Assembly: GCA_958430865.1 (NCBI GenBank)
Contig: CAUDNR010004035.1
Span: 44,069 to 72,555, forward strand
DNA: 28,487 nucleotides
Reading direction: 5' to 3'
Source of the DNA: Entrophospora sp. SA101
Lineage: Eukaryota > Glomeromycota > Glomeromycetes > Entrophosporales > Entrophosporaceae
Shown here: positions 19,567-28,487 of the stretch, piece after piece
Position numbering within the stretch: position 1 is the stretch's first letter
How the letters are laid out: the number at the start of each line of letters is the position of its first letter
Notes under the pieces: generated by a model
Told to the model about the DNA's origin: nothing
What the model saw: the letters and a program-made list of their open reading frames with translations, nothing else
Databases searched by the model: none
Program-made: the position numbers and the translations under genes

Positions 19567-22407
19567 TCATTCCTTCTTCTCATCACTTCCAAACGTTTCT
19601 GTTCTAACTAAATTAACATTAGAATTATCCGTATCTTTCATATCGTTATTATCATTGAATGAGCTGGTTGAAGTATGAAATTCTAAGAATGTGCTGGTTG
19701 AAGTATGAAATTCTAAGAATGTGCTGGTCGAAGTATGAAATTCTAACATTGTGCTTTCAGCGTCTTGAATTTGAAGATCTTTTGTATCATCGTCATTATC
19801 AGGTATAGTGATGGTGTTGGAAACTTGTTTTGATGAAGATGATGATGGTAAATTATTTGTGTCGCCATCGTCACTACCATCAGATCTTCTATTTGATGTT
19901 GATATGGAGGAAACTGACGACAAAGAGTTGTTACCTAAACCAAAAGATGCCCTTGCCATTTCTGGAGCTTGTATATGTGGTTTATTAATATTTTTATCAC
20001 TATCGCTATTATTATCGCTATTACTATTGCTAATTATATTATTATCATCATCATTATTATTAGCATCGTTATTACTATCACCTTGACTGTTGTTATTATT
20101 TGATTGTGCGATTACCATTGAAGCTCTTGTATAAATACTTGACATGTGTAATGATAATGAATCAGATGAAGATTTGTCACGTCTGTTTCTTTTAATACTC
20201 AATCGTGAAGAACTATCACGAGAATGAGGTTTTTTAATGCTGTTGTTAACATTATTATTATGAATGTTTCGAGAAGCTCTTTCTTCGTTGTCATTATAAC
20301 TATTATAGCCCAATGCTTGACCACTACCAACACCACTACTAATACTACCTTTCCTTCCCGTTATGTTGCTGAAATCTCTAATTTTACCAATTACAATAGT
20401 AGTGTGACCGCCAACATGATTATTGTTGTTGTTGTTATTTGAAATCGAATTCCCTAACTCTTTAAATTTATTTTTAGAAGCCAAGTCATTGCGTTTTAAA
20501 TATTTATTATATAAATTATTAAACCATTCTTTGAGAGTTATCTTGACTGATTTTTTGTCGTCTTCGAACGAAGATACGTTTTCTGATACAACGCTACGTC
20601 TAAAGTTAATACTCGAAGTTCCAATCGAGCCGATTTCCTCACCAGAATGAGAACATGTTATTGATTTATAGCCTTTTATTATTTTCCAAGCTTCTAATAT
20701 TATGGATTTCTTTGCTGCAAAAACTATAAACATCAATATTCCTATACAACCATTGAAAAACAGTGCAAACATAATCAACGCGTAAGGTTGCACGTGAGGT
20801 TTTGAAATCGAATTACATTCATAATCATAATAAGATGGGTTTTGTGTACAATTCATCCATTGAATCACCCAATCTTTTACAGTATTATCATTTTCATTGC
20901 GAAGGCTCGGAGTTCCAGATGCGAAAAATATCTAAAAAATTGTAAATTAGTTAACGAATGAACTGATGAACGAACAAAGAGCCAATAAACGAAATTTAAG
21001 AATTTTATCTTATTACCCAAGCAAACACATAAACAATTAACATCATAAAAGCACCCATTAAAGCACGCCACTGTACGTTTATAACATATTTGACGTGTAT
21101 GATAGCTCTTTGTGCTTCAGAAATCGAAGTTCTAGAAGTACATTGTGTTTGATCAGACCTTCTCCAATTTGCTCTTAATGTAACCTGTAAAAAAAAAAAA
21201 AAAATATAGAATTTTAGAAAATTTTCAATATCCAAATATTTTATTTATAACATATTTAATAATATACATATATACATACATACCTTAGCAATATATACAA
21301 AAGTAAATACGTGTGCTACGAAAGCAATACAAATAAAACTTAAAAATATGAAATAATATAGACTTGCACTACCAGATATGAAGCAAAGATTATTTCCATT
21401 GGTTACATTATTTGTTAAAAATGGTACTATAATTGATAATAATGTTGCAGACCAAGCCAACCCATGAAAATAATAAATATTTCTCATGATAAATTCAGAA
21501 CGCCATATCGATAACTTGTATTTATTTATAAAGTGTGTATGTGAATAAAATGAGCTAATAAAGAAGTTATAAATTTTTTTTTAGGGAAAATATTTATTTT
21601 TACCATATGTAAATGTGTCATTAAAATTGCCGACCAATATCCCATAGCATATGCGCCTCCGAGTGAAAAAATAGCTATATATAAAAAATTTTCGAAAATA
21701 AATAAATAATAATGACGATTGATGATAATAATAATTTAATAATTTAATAATTTAATATTCACCTTGAAACTTACACGAACTACTATTATGAACAGTAGTT
21801 GTGAGACTATCAGATAAACACTAATTTTTTTTAAAAAAAAATTTGTTTTTTTAAAAAGTTTTCTCGAAAATAAAAAAATTTAATTAAATAGTCAAATATA
21901 TATATATGATTAATTTACTAGAGTTTGTTTCTGATTAATAATGAAAAACTGCGAAGCCTCGAAATAAGCAATACTTAGAGCAAAAGGTAATAATATTTGT
22001 TTTGTTATAGGATTTTGACGTTGACTTGGCAAAATCAAAAAACCAATACATAATAAAATCATCAAAAAAAATGAAATTATCCCAAAACCAGAAAAAGTTT
22101 TGTAGGTGTAGTCGATTAGATTCTCTTTATAAAAATTGTTTAAATATGGGCAAGCTAGACAGCATTCATCAAGACAGATATGGGCGTCCGTTTTATTGGA
22201 AACTTGTAATAATGGCGCTTGACAGCCTCCATCGGTGAGTATTTGTGTTGCTGATGGCGATAATGAAGAAATGGGAAAGTCGTTTAATGTGGTTGTCAAA
22301 GCCAATGCATTATTATCTTTACTTAATAATAATAATATTAGTAAAATATTTCCTATAATTAATAATATTAAGCGGTAAAATGATGTTAATAATAATGAGT
22401 TTTTCAT
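19567..22407 (-). CDS. Seven-transmembrane receptor, Frizzled/Smoothened-like layout, 6 exons
   Basis: Probable plasma-membrane receptor. Exons in coding order: 21919-22407, 21763-21820, 21604-21674, 21284-21514, 21017-21184, 19567-20931. GT..AG throughout, phases close, 793 aa. Start: the first ATG in frame (22,407), giving a basic-hydrophobic signal peptide (MKNSLLLTSFYRLILL). The short ectodomain has an NKT glycosylation site and a Cys cluster (HICLDECCLACPYLNNFY), followed by seven hydrophobic segments: FGIISFFLMILLCIGF, LLPFALSIAYFEASQFF, FSLGGAYAMGYWSAIL, FHGLAWSATLLSIIV, YYFIFLSFICIAFVAHVF, LMGAFMMLIVYVFAW and LIMFALFFNGCIGILMF. SSSCKFQG before TM3 and KKSIILEAW after TM7 recall Frizzled-type receptors (the latter is near, not equal to, KTxxxW). 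The tail of about 370 residues is Asn/Asp/Ser-rich and carries three copies of a 10-residue LEFHTSTSTF unit. A cAMP-receptor-like GPCR is the alternative. Ligand unknown. Confidence 0.82.
19665..19755 (-). repeat. 30-bp tandem repeat coding LEFHTSTSTF, 3 copies
   Basis: Three near-identical 30-bp units (core GAAGTATGAAATTCTAA on the plus strand) lie in the cytoplasmic-tail exon of the receptor. Unit length is in frame. Differences between copies are single bases. Confidence 0.9.
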
Positions 22408-23084
22408 TTTTTTCAAGCTAGAAATTCATGCGGTGCGATAATGTTGGAGGGTTGGTGGGCGGTTGGCAGTGGGGTTGGTTTAAATGAGAGAAAAGGAAGG
22501 AAATCTTGTGCTAATTTTTATTTTTAAAAAAAAATTTTTTTAAATATAATATAATTACCAAATTTGACTCTGTCACCCGAAGAAATTTCTTTCGATGCGT
22601 ATTTATATATTTCATACAAAATTTTTTTTTTCAATTAAGTCTAAATATTATTAACACATGAAAATGTTGATCTATAAAAAATGTTGTCAGATCCCAAACG
22701 CTAAACTTAATTTGTGAGTATTGAACCCCACATCATTGAGATCTACCAATTAAAATAATTAAAGCGACCCGACCAAAATACTTTAGAATATCATTTAACG
22801 GTTAATGCTATTTACACGGCTTTTTCTTAGTTTACGGAAATTAAATATGTATATCGTTAACAAATTTGGATGTTATGAGCAATTTATATCAAATTCCGAA
22901 CTTTTCATAAGTGGTACTTTTTAATACTCTTCACATCACATAATGCGTGTAACGCTTTAACTATGTCCATCAGAATTTAACGTAATGGGCTGATTTCTTA
23001 ATGAATAATTTTTTTTTTAACATTATCCAAAAATAAATATTTTTCTATTTGCATATTATATATTTAGTGTTAGTATTTTTTCAA
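22408..23084. other. Upstream region of the receptor gene; no gene seen
   Basis: AT-rich with a short G-rich stretch at about 22,444-22,480 (GGAGGGTTGGTGGGCGG...) just upstream of the receptor ATG. The stretch might be promoter-associated. Nothing else is recognisable. Confidence 0.4.
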
Positions 23085-23510
23085 TATAGTTAAAGCTCGT
23101 TACAGCGAACTTTTTTCAACGTCCAAGTTCGTCTATAATTAACTTTGTTCATTACAGTGGAAATCATTTACAATAAACTTTTTTCAATGTTCCAATTTAC
23201 CTATAATAAGCTTTGCTTGTCACAGTCAACTTTGTAATGATCCTCGATATTTTGATAATAGTAATTTTAATATTGTCGTTTATTGCAAGCCTTTCATCCC
23301 AAATACTTTTTTATGCCTCTGTTTATAATAGAAAGGTTTCATTAAGGTGCTTGCTGTACAAAAAGAATAATTAATTAATGCATGTTTTGTTTTCTACTTT
23401 TTTATACATTATATTTGTTTTCCAATTATTTTAACAAATAAAAAATATAAACTAATATGTTAAATAAAATAAATAAATGATAAATAATCAATAATAAATA
23501 TAATAATAAC
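23085..23510 (+). repeat. Dispersed repeat with repeated GTTACAGCGAAC-like motif
   Basis: Contains three related motifs in series, CTCGTTACAGCGAACTTTTTTCAA, TTCATTACAGTGGAAA and TTGTCACAGTCAACTTT, then the block shared with 13,840-14,070. GTTATAGCGAAC-like strings are common at the ends of Tc1/mariner-type elements in such genomes, so this may be a decayed element; the inverted partner end was not identified. Confidence 0.5.
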
Positions 23511-23769
23511 TACAGTAGTAACTGCAAATAATGGAATACTAGTTGTTCATTGATAATTTATCCACTCCGTTGCCCAATTAATCAATCACATCAACATCGT
23601 TGATCCCTTCCTTCAAGAATCACTAGTATTGTCATTGGAATCTAATATTAATTAAACAATTAAAAATATCAATCAATAAAAATAGTTTGCCTCTATTATT
23701 AGTATTATTACAATTATTAAAAATTTCATTAGGAAACATTTAAATTTCAAGATCATTTAAAAAACAATT

Positions 23770-24020
23770 ATGAGTTTTTAATTCTTTTGATTTGGCAATG
23801 CCATCATCTAATATTCTGCTAAAATTATATGCGATGTTTGAATTGACTGAGGATTATTATCAAAAGGATTTCTTGTAGTAGAAATTTTAAACCTTCACTT
23901 TTCTTTTATAATCATGAGCAAGTTTTCTAGTAGTTGGCCTTTTAGATGAATCATTATCCCAACATTTTGCATCATTTCTGCATATTCTTTTTAGATGCTT
24001 GGTAATATTGGTGGTCATAA
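23770..24020 (-). pseudogene. Kinase-family C-terminal relic
   Basis: The minus strand from 24,020 reads AKCWDNDSSKRPTTRKL. This is the last helix of the kinase domain, equivalent to CKCMDADPKKRPTADEI in the gene at the right edge. A stop follows, then in another frame NPQSIQTSHIILAEY, equivalent to HPSAIYTSRLLNF. No upstream kinase motifs were found, so this is an isolated 3' fragment. It lies in the same orientation as the right-edge kinase but is a different, diverged copy. Confidence 0.65.
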
Positions 24021-24477
24021 CCCCTCACATATCTTAAAATTAAACCGTGGACCAATTAATTGCCCAGTTAATATTGACAAATTAGAACAAACTTAGAATG
24101 GTAGTCATGTGATGCACTTAAAATTACATCATTTTTCTATATTTATTGTAACGAACAGGAGAGGCCGTCTTGCATAAGGAAAAGATTTTCACAATTGATT
24201 TCATTTTTTTTTATAGTTTAAAAGGGTCTTACATGGCCCATTCTTGCAATAAATCATGTATAAATAATTACACAAACTTGAAACTTTACACTTTGTTGTT
24301 ATCATATTTTTTGAGTCCCACAACTTTCATAATACGATTTACTCAAAGAAAGAATGCCTGAAATTAAATATTGCAGAATGTAAAAAACCACCGAATCACC
24401 TAAGTTTGTCAACTGAAAGACAATAAATGAAAAGAAGCTGAGAACAAACAACTTAGTGAAGGTAATATGGACAGAAG

Positions 24478-25629
24478 TTGTTATTTTATGTAGAAAATCC
24501 TTTAAAAAGAGGACCCAGGAGAGTAAAAACCACAGATGAAGAAGGGGAAGAAGAAGAGGAAGAGGTAAGTGAAAAGATTGATTTCACTAGAGTCATCAAG
24601 ATGATGACCAAAATCTTTTATGAAAGAGAATGCTCAAATAAAGAAGGTCCTATATATATGATTTTGATGAAATACAAAGATTACTCCAAGAAATAGTACC
24701 AAGCTTGAAGGGGTTTTTTGACCAACTCTATTTAGCAGCTCAGCCATTTGAATGTAATGGACAAACAATGAACCATATGAAGAGATTATTGGTGTTCATA
24801 TGTTATCTTCTTGCTTTATTAAATAATACAAAATTAACTCTTTTAAGTTTGACCTAGGTACAAGTCTTGGAGCAATCACAACATCAAGAGCAGTAGATCA
24901 TAAAAGAGCAAGTTACAGATAAACATGAGAAATATGTATAAAATGCACTTACAAAACATTCAAAAAGTGCATTCATATTGAATGTTGATGATTATCATAA
25001 ATTCACATCCAGAGACAATCTGATACCACCACTATATCAAGCATGAAATCAGTATCCTTTGATTACTAAAACTTTGTTACTTCTAGGAAACCATCTAAAA
25101 ACATTTTTTGCAATTACATATATTGTGATTAAGGTTGTGGGCGAAGCTCCCCCAGAAATCAATTGACAGAGTTTTGACAGGTTACACATTAATTATTTAT
25201 TAAAGTTTTGGCAGAGTTTCGCATTTGGAGGTTTTGTCAATTGTCAGTTTTGACAAGGTATATACTAATTGTTCATTAGAGTTTCAATAGAGTTTCAACA
25301 GTCACTAAGAGGTTTCAGCAGGCAACCTTAATTGCGATTACACCAACTATGCTAATTTGAATAATTGTAGTGTACTCACATGTGGACATGGTTATAACAA
25401 TCATTGTCTACAAAGATGCCAATCTAAATGTTTGATATCTTGGACTGATTATCTTCAAATCAAAATAAAAGAAAGTATGACAAAAAGATTAAATGAAAAT
25501 AAATTTATCAAAAATAACAAAAATATGGTTGATGATGATCTGGGTAATGTTGAATCAGCAACAGATGATGCAGCAATAATGGAAATTTTATTAGAACATG
25601 CAAAAAAAACATTTTTTGGGTTGTAAATT
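24478..25629 (+). pseudogene. Decayed transposon-family gene with RING-like C-terminus
   Basis: Three pieces in order. 24,478-24,696 is charged (EEGEEEEEEVSEKIDF). About 24,715-25,060, broken by stops, contains FFDQLYLAAQPFE, MNHMKRLLVFICYLLALLNN, TTSRAVDHKRASY and FILNVDDYH. 25,357-25,626 starts SVLTCGHGYNNHCLQRCQSKC, the Cys/His spacing of a RING- or PHD-type zinc site, and ends in an acidic tail. From memory this combination belongs to a multicopy mobile gene family in Rhizophagus; I cannot name the transposon superfamily. The frame changes and stops mean it cannot make a full protein. 25,100-25,350 between pieces has tandem-like GAGTTT(C/T)(G/A)(A/G)CAG motifs. Confidence 0.6.
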
Positions 25630-25967
25630 TTTTTTTATTAAATAATTTTTTGATTTTTTCATACATTGTTAATGTTTTGTCTTAATCATATATCTTAAAT
25701 TGGTTGTGCTTATAATCATTTCATTGACATTCATTATATTAAGGCTATTTTGATTATATTGAGAGATATGGTTAAGAGAAGAGTTGAGAAGAGAGTTATT
25801 CTTCAACCAAGTCAAAAACTAACACTTTAAATACATTTTTGAGTAGTACAATTTAATTTATTAGACATTTCAAAGGTTTGTTTCATGGTTGCTTCCAACT
25901 TCTTAAATTCGAACAATTTGTCAATGTAACAATTGTTGGTGAAATGATTGTTGACAAAATGAATCAA

Positions 25968-26037
25968 ACCAACATTTATTTTTACATTATCAAATTCACG
26001 ATTGATTGGTCAATGAACGATTGCATGGGTTAAAATT
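25968..26037. repeat. Dispersed repeat, copy B (mate at 1-75)
   Basis: See the copy at the left edge. Immediately after this copy lies AACAGTCTCTCCTGTT (about 26,050-26,065), a short palindrome. A related inverted string, AACAGGAGAGGCC, is at about 24,154. 25,630-26,482 otherwise holds no recognisable gene. Confidence 0.6.
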
Positions 26038-26482
26038 TCGTGTTACCAGAACAGTCTCTCCTGTTTGCTCATGAGAATATGTGCGCCAGGATCATTGCTA
26101 AAATTAGACTAATATTCAATAATCATATCTAAATTTGGCAGTAAGGAAAATAAATTTTTAACCAAAATCACATGAAACCCTTTTTTGAAAAATTTTATTG
26201 CATTTTTGAATGAATCACAAAATCATATTTTTTGAAATTTGAGCACATGGCACATCAATAGGAGGTCTTTAGACCAAACCAACCATAGGTGATAAAAATA
26301 CAAATTGAAATAAAAATATATAAAATATTAAACAATATATATAAATGCTTGAATATAAAAATTCTATAATAAAAGTAAAATATAAAGCTTTGATTGATCA
26401 TTGAAAAATTTTTTAACATTAACAAGAGTGTTTGTTCACCATGCAACACTCCCCTAAGAGACTAAGTGAAAATTCCAATGGT

Positions 26483-26837
26483 TTATTCTGGTATAGTTAA
26501 TTCAATTTGTTTAGAATCTGGCATAGTTAAATCAATTTGTTTAGATTCTATAATTTAAAATATATAATTTAAAATATCATTAATAATAAATCATTAAGGT
26601 TAAATATATATAACAATAAATTAGATAATTACCATTATTGTTACTAATAATTGTAACTTTATTGGAATTTACAGGTTGAGGAAGATTTGTAAAATTCAAT
26701 AATCTACTTGTATAAATAGCACTTGGATGAACAATTGCTGAAATTGTTGAAGGGTTAAATGGTTTTTTATCTGCTTCCTTAAATATTTTTCTCAATTTTT
26801 CTAATTCATAAAGCTGCTCTTTAGAATAAGTAGGTTT
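26483..26837 (-). pseudogene. Displaced 3' part of the kinase gene (former C-terminal tail and last exon)
   Basis: This is the original end of the kinase gene, now out of frame because of the duplication next to it. The tail reads KPTYSKEQLYELEKLRKIF, then HPSAIYTSRLLNFTNLPQP to ISNNN with a donor at 26,632. The intron is 26,548-26,632, and the last exon, 26,483-26,547, encodes ESKQIDLTMPDSKQIELTI with its own stop. Splice phase is correct (G|AA), and the codons show no decay. The break is therefore recent or an assembly error. Confidence 0.75.
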
Positions 26838-27051
26838 ATTAAATTTTAGATCTTCATCCCCATCATCATCATCAATAGCAATTGCATCTTTCCAAAAAGT
26901 AATAATTTTTAAAATTTCATCTGCTGTTGGTCTTTTTTTAGGATATTAAATTTTAGATCTTCATCCCCATCATCATCATCAATAGCAATTGCATCTTTCC
27001 AAAAAGTAATAATTTTTAAAATTTCATCTGCTGTTGGTCTTTTTTTAGGAT
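26838..27051. repeat. Exact 107-bp tandem duplication in the kinase gene
   Basis: 26,838-26,944 and 26,945-27,051 look identical base for base, both starting ATTAAATTTTAGATCTTC and ending CTTTTTTTAGGAT. 107 is not a multiple of three, so the reading frame changes at the junction. Confidence 0.95.
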
Positions 27052-28099
27052 CAGCATCCATGCATTTGCATGCTAACTTAATATAACATTCTGGAGCATT
27101 ATCTGAAAAACTAGGCCTTAAGCCATAACAGATCTTGAAAGCAAGATCTGCATCATGTGGTTGATCTTTGAATGGCTGTTGATGTGTTGATGTTTCTGAT
27201 ATTAAAATCCCAAAGCTATAGATGTCGGATTTTTGTGTATAAGGTTTCTTATTTAATACCTCTGGTGCAATATATGGCAGTACTCCAAATATACCATTTT
27301 TACTTGATATTTTTTGATTAGTTGGGCCTGATAACCCTAAATCTGTAATCATTGCCTGGGATAAATATTCAAAATATAAAATATTACCACTGTGAAGATC
27401 ACCATGTGTAAGTTTTTCTTGATGAAATGTGTTTAAACTTGAGATGATGTTATAAAGTCTTTTGATTTTATCATTCCATCCTGTAATAGATGATTTTAAA
27501 TATTTTCTAAAATCTCCTTCATCTGCATATCTCATTATGAGAGCATATTCTTTTGTATTTGGATCTTGTGAAATGCCATAAATATTAACAATACCCTTGT
27601 GATAAGGTCCTATAAACTTAATGTGATTTTGAAGCTTTATGAAAATTAATAAAATTTAATTTATGATTTAAAATCATTAATTGTTAATTAATTATATCAA
27701 ATTATTTACCTCTTTCAAAAACTCTTCAGAAATGTTTTGTGAGTTTTTAACCTTTTTTAATGCTACATGACCACCTTCACAATAATATCTTTTATTTTCA
27801 TAAACATATCTAGGACCATTTAACCAGTAACACTTATACACAGTTGCAAAACCACCTTCACCTATTCCTTCTTCAACTATGAGTTTGTTATAAGGAATCC
27901 ATTCAAGATAATGATAACTATCAAATCCTTTGGCTTCAAGCTGTGTATTTCTAATTATTTCATCCAATTTTTCATTACCACTGCTAGTCCAACTTCGAGC
28001 TAACAATTTGGGATCACATGATTGACACCACTGGTAATTAGTATTATATCTTGCACAAACAGAACAGATTCCATATTTTTTCTTTCTTTCTTTAAAACC
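26909..28099 (-). CDS. Tyrosine-kinase-like protein kinase, 5' end missing, 3' end frameshifted
   Basis: Member of the kinase family expanded in Glomeromycotina. Exon 27,710-28,099 encodes ICSVCARYNTNYQWCQSC (two CxxC pairs, probably Zn-binding), the box RSWTSSGNEKLDEII, YLEWIPYNKL, the Gly loop GEGGFATVYKC and the ATP lysine in HVALKKV. Intron 27,635-27,709. The exon from 27,634 encodes IMRYADEGDFRKYL, the catalytic loop LTHGDLHSGNIL (Arg of HRD replaced by Gly), TDLGLSGP in place of DFG, PYIAPEVL and CKCMDADPKKRPTADEIL. The fold is therefore complete. Translation then crosses into the second copy of the duplication and stops at 26,909 after a short altered tail (ILKKDQQQMKF). There is no in-frame ATG before a TAA just upstream of 28,099. 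Acceptors at about 28,100 (or 28,120) imply earlier exons, probably beyond the window. Confidence 0.85.
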
Positions 28100-28204
28100 C
28101 TTAGTATTATCTTATAAAATAGAATTATTTTTCAGCATAATAAAAAATAGACATTCATTCCAAGTGAAAATTGTAAAAAAGATAAAATTATAAATTATTT
28201 GATT

Positions 28205-28487
28205 AGACAAGGTTTTGATAATTTATTTTGTGTTGTAAAAGTTATTTTATAATATAACATAATATTTACCAGCTAGTTATTATGAAGAAATAAAATTTAT
28301 TTAATAGTTGATGTTATAAATTTTATTTTATATTATAGAAGTTACTTACATGCTGGAAAATAAGTTTATTAATTAGTTGATGTTTTAATAAAATTTATTT
28401 TGTGTTGTAAAAGTTAATTTCATAATATGATACTTACTCCCTGGTTATTATAAAGATTTATTAATTATATGATGTTTTAATAAAATT
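28205..28487. repeat. Three imperfect tandem repeats of about 75-105 bp at the right edge
   Basis: Units lie at about 28,211-28,310, 28,310-28,380 and 28,379-28,487 (the last continues past the edge). Each has TTTATTTTGTGTTGTAAAAGTTA or a variant, then a TTAC-NNN-CTGG/CTAG core (28,266, 28,345, 28,434), then AAT..TTTATTAATTA and GATGTT(T)TA. On the minus strand each core reads (C/T)AG-NNN-GTAAG/GTAAA, i.e. an acceptor and donor three bases apart. They lie upstream of the kinase's first visible exon. Confidence 0.75.

Noticed and set aside
19808..20650. Several plus-strand ORFs of 72-92 aa
   Set aside because: Shadows of the receptor's low-complexity tail exon, produced by GAT/AAT triplet runs.
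1..28487. tRNA, rRNA and CRISPR features
   Set aside because: I saw no T-arm-like GGTTCRA..CC with a matching cloverleaf, no rRNA core and no regular spacer-repeat array; the short repeats are microsatellites or mobile-element ends.

Overview
The window looks like nuclear DNA of an arbuscular mycorrhizal fungus (Glomeromycotina, Rhizophagus-like). It is very AT-rich, its host genes are cut by many short GT..AG introns, and it is dense in decayed transposons. It also holds an intact-looking member and at least two relics of a kinase family known to be hugely expanded in these fungi: a Zn-binding N-terminus, a WTSGN..(D/E)..I box and a tyrosine-kinase-like domain. No tool was run. Organism and family names rest on recognised motifs; exon models rest on splice sites and reading phase.

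Layout. 1-3,300: repeat relics, including a kinase pseudogene fragment. 3,512-9,231: a gene island with dihydrofolate reductase (+, 2 exons), a Nup107/Nup84 nuclear-pore scaffold gene (-, 20 exons, every phase closes to 756 aa, ending 35 bp from the DHFR stop) and a small chromodomain protein (+, 2 exons) that diverges from the nucleoporin across about 470 bp. 9,511-10,680: a decayed AT-hook repeat gene (-). 10,922-17,000: mostly mobile DNA. It includes a foldback element, a complete 671-bp hAT-type element with flush 8-bp target duplications and a residual transposase N-terminus, and a 2.5-kb interval flanked by about 240-bp direct repeats. 17,047-19,247: an FAD monooxygenase pseudogene carrying a 633-bp TA-flanked inverted-repeat element in an intron. 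19,567-22,407: a six-exon seven-transmembrane receptor (-, Frizzled/Smoothened-like layout) with a long Asn/Asp/Ser-rich tail. 22,400-26,480: repeats, a second kinase relic and a decayed transposon gene with a RING-like end. 26,483-28,099: a kinase gene (-) whose 3' part is frameshifted by an exact 107-bp tandem duplication; its 5' end appears to lie beyond the window.

The genes do not form a pathway. They are unrelated host genes (folate metabolism, nuclear pore, chromatin, signalling) set in repeat-rich DNA. I see no clear new multi-gene system. The most notable items are the 107-bp duplication in the kinase, the exactly bounded hAT element with its own ORF, the tandem repeats at the right edge that each carry an acceptor-3 nt-donor pattern, the native deca-histidine tract in DHFR and the atypical chromodomain.
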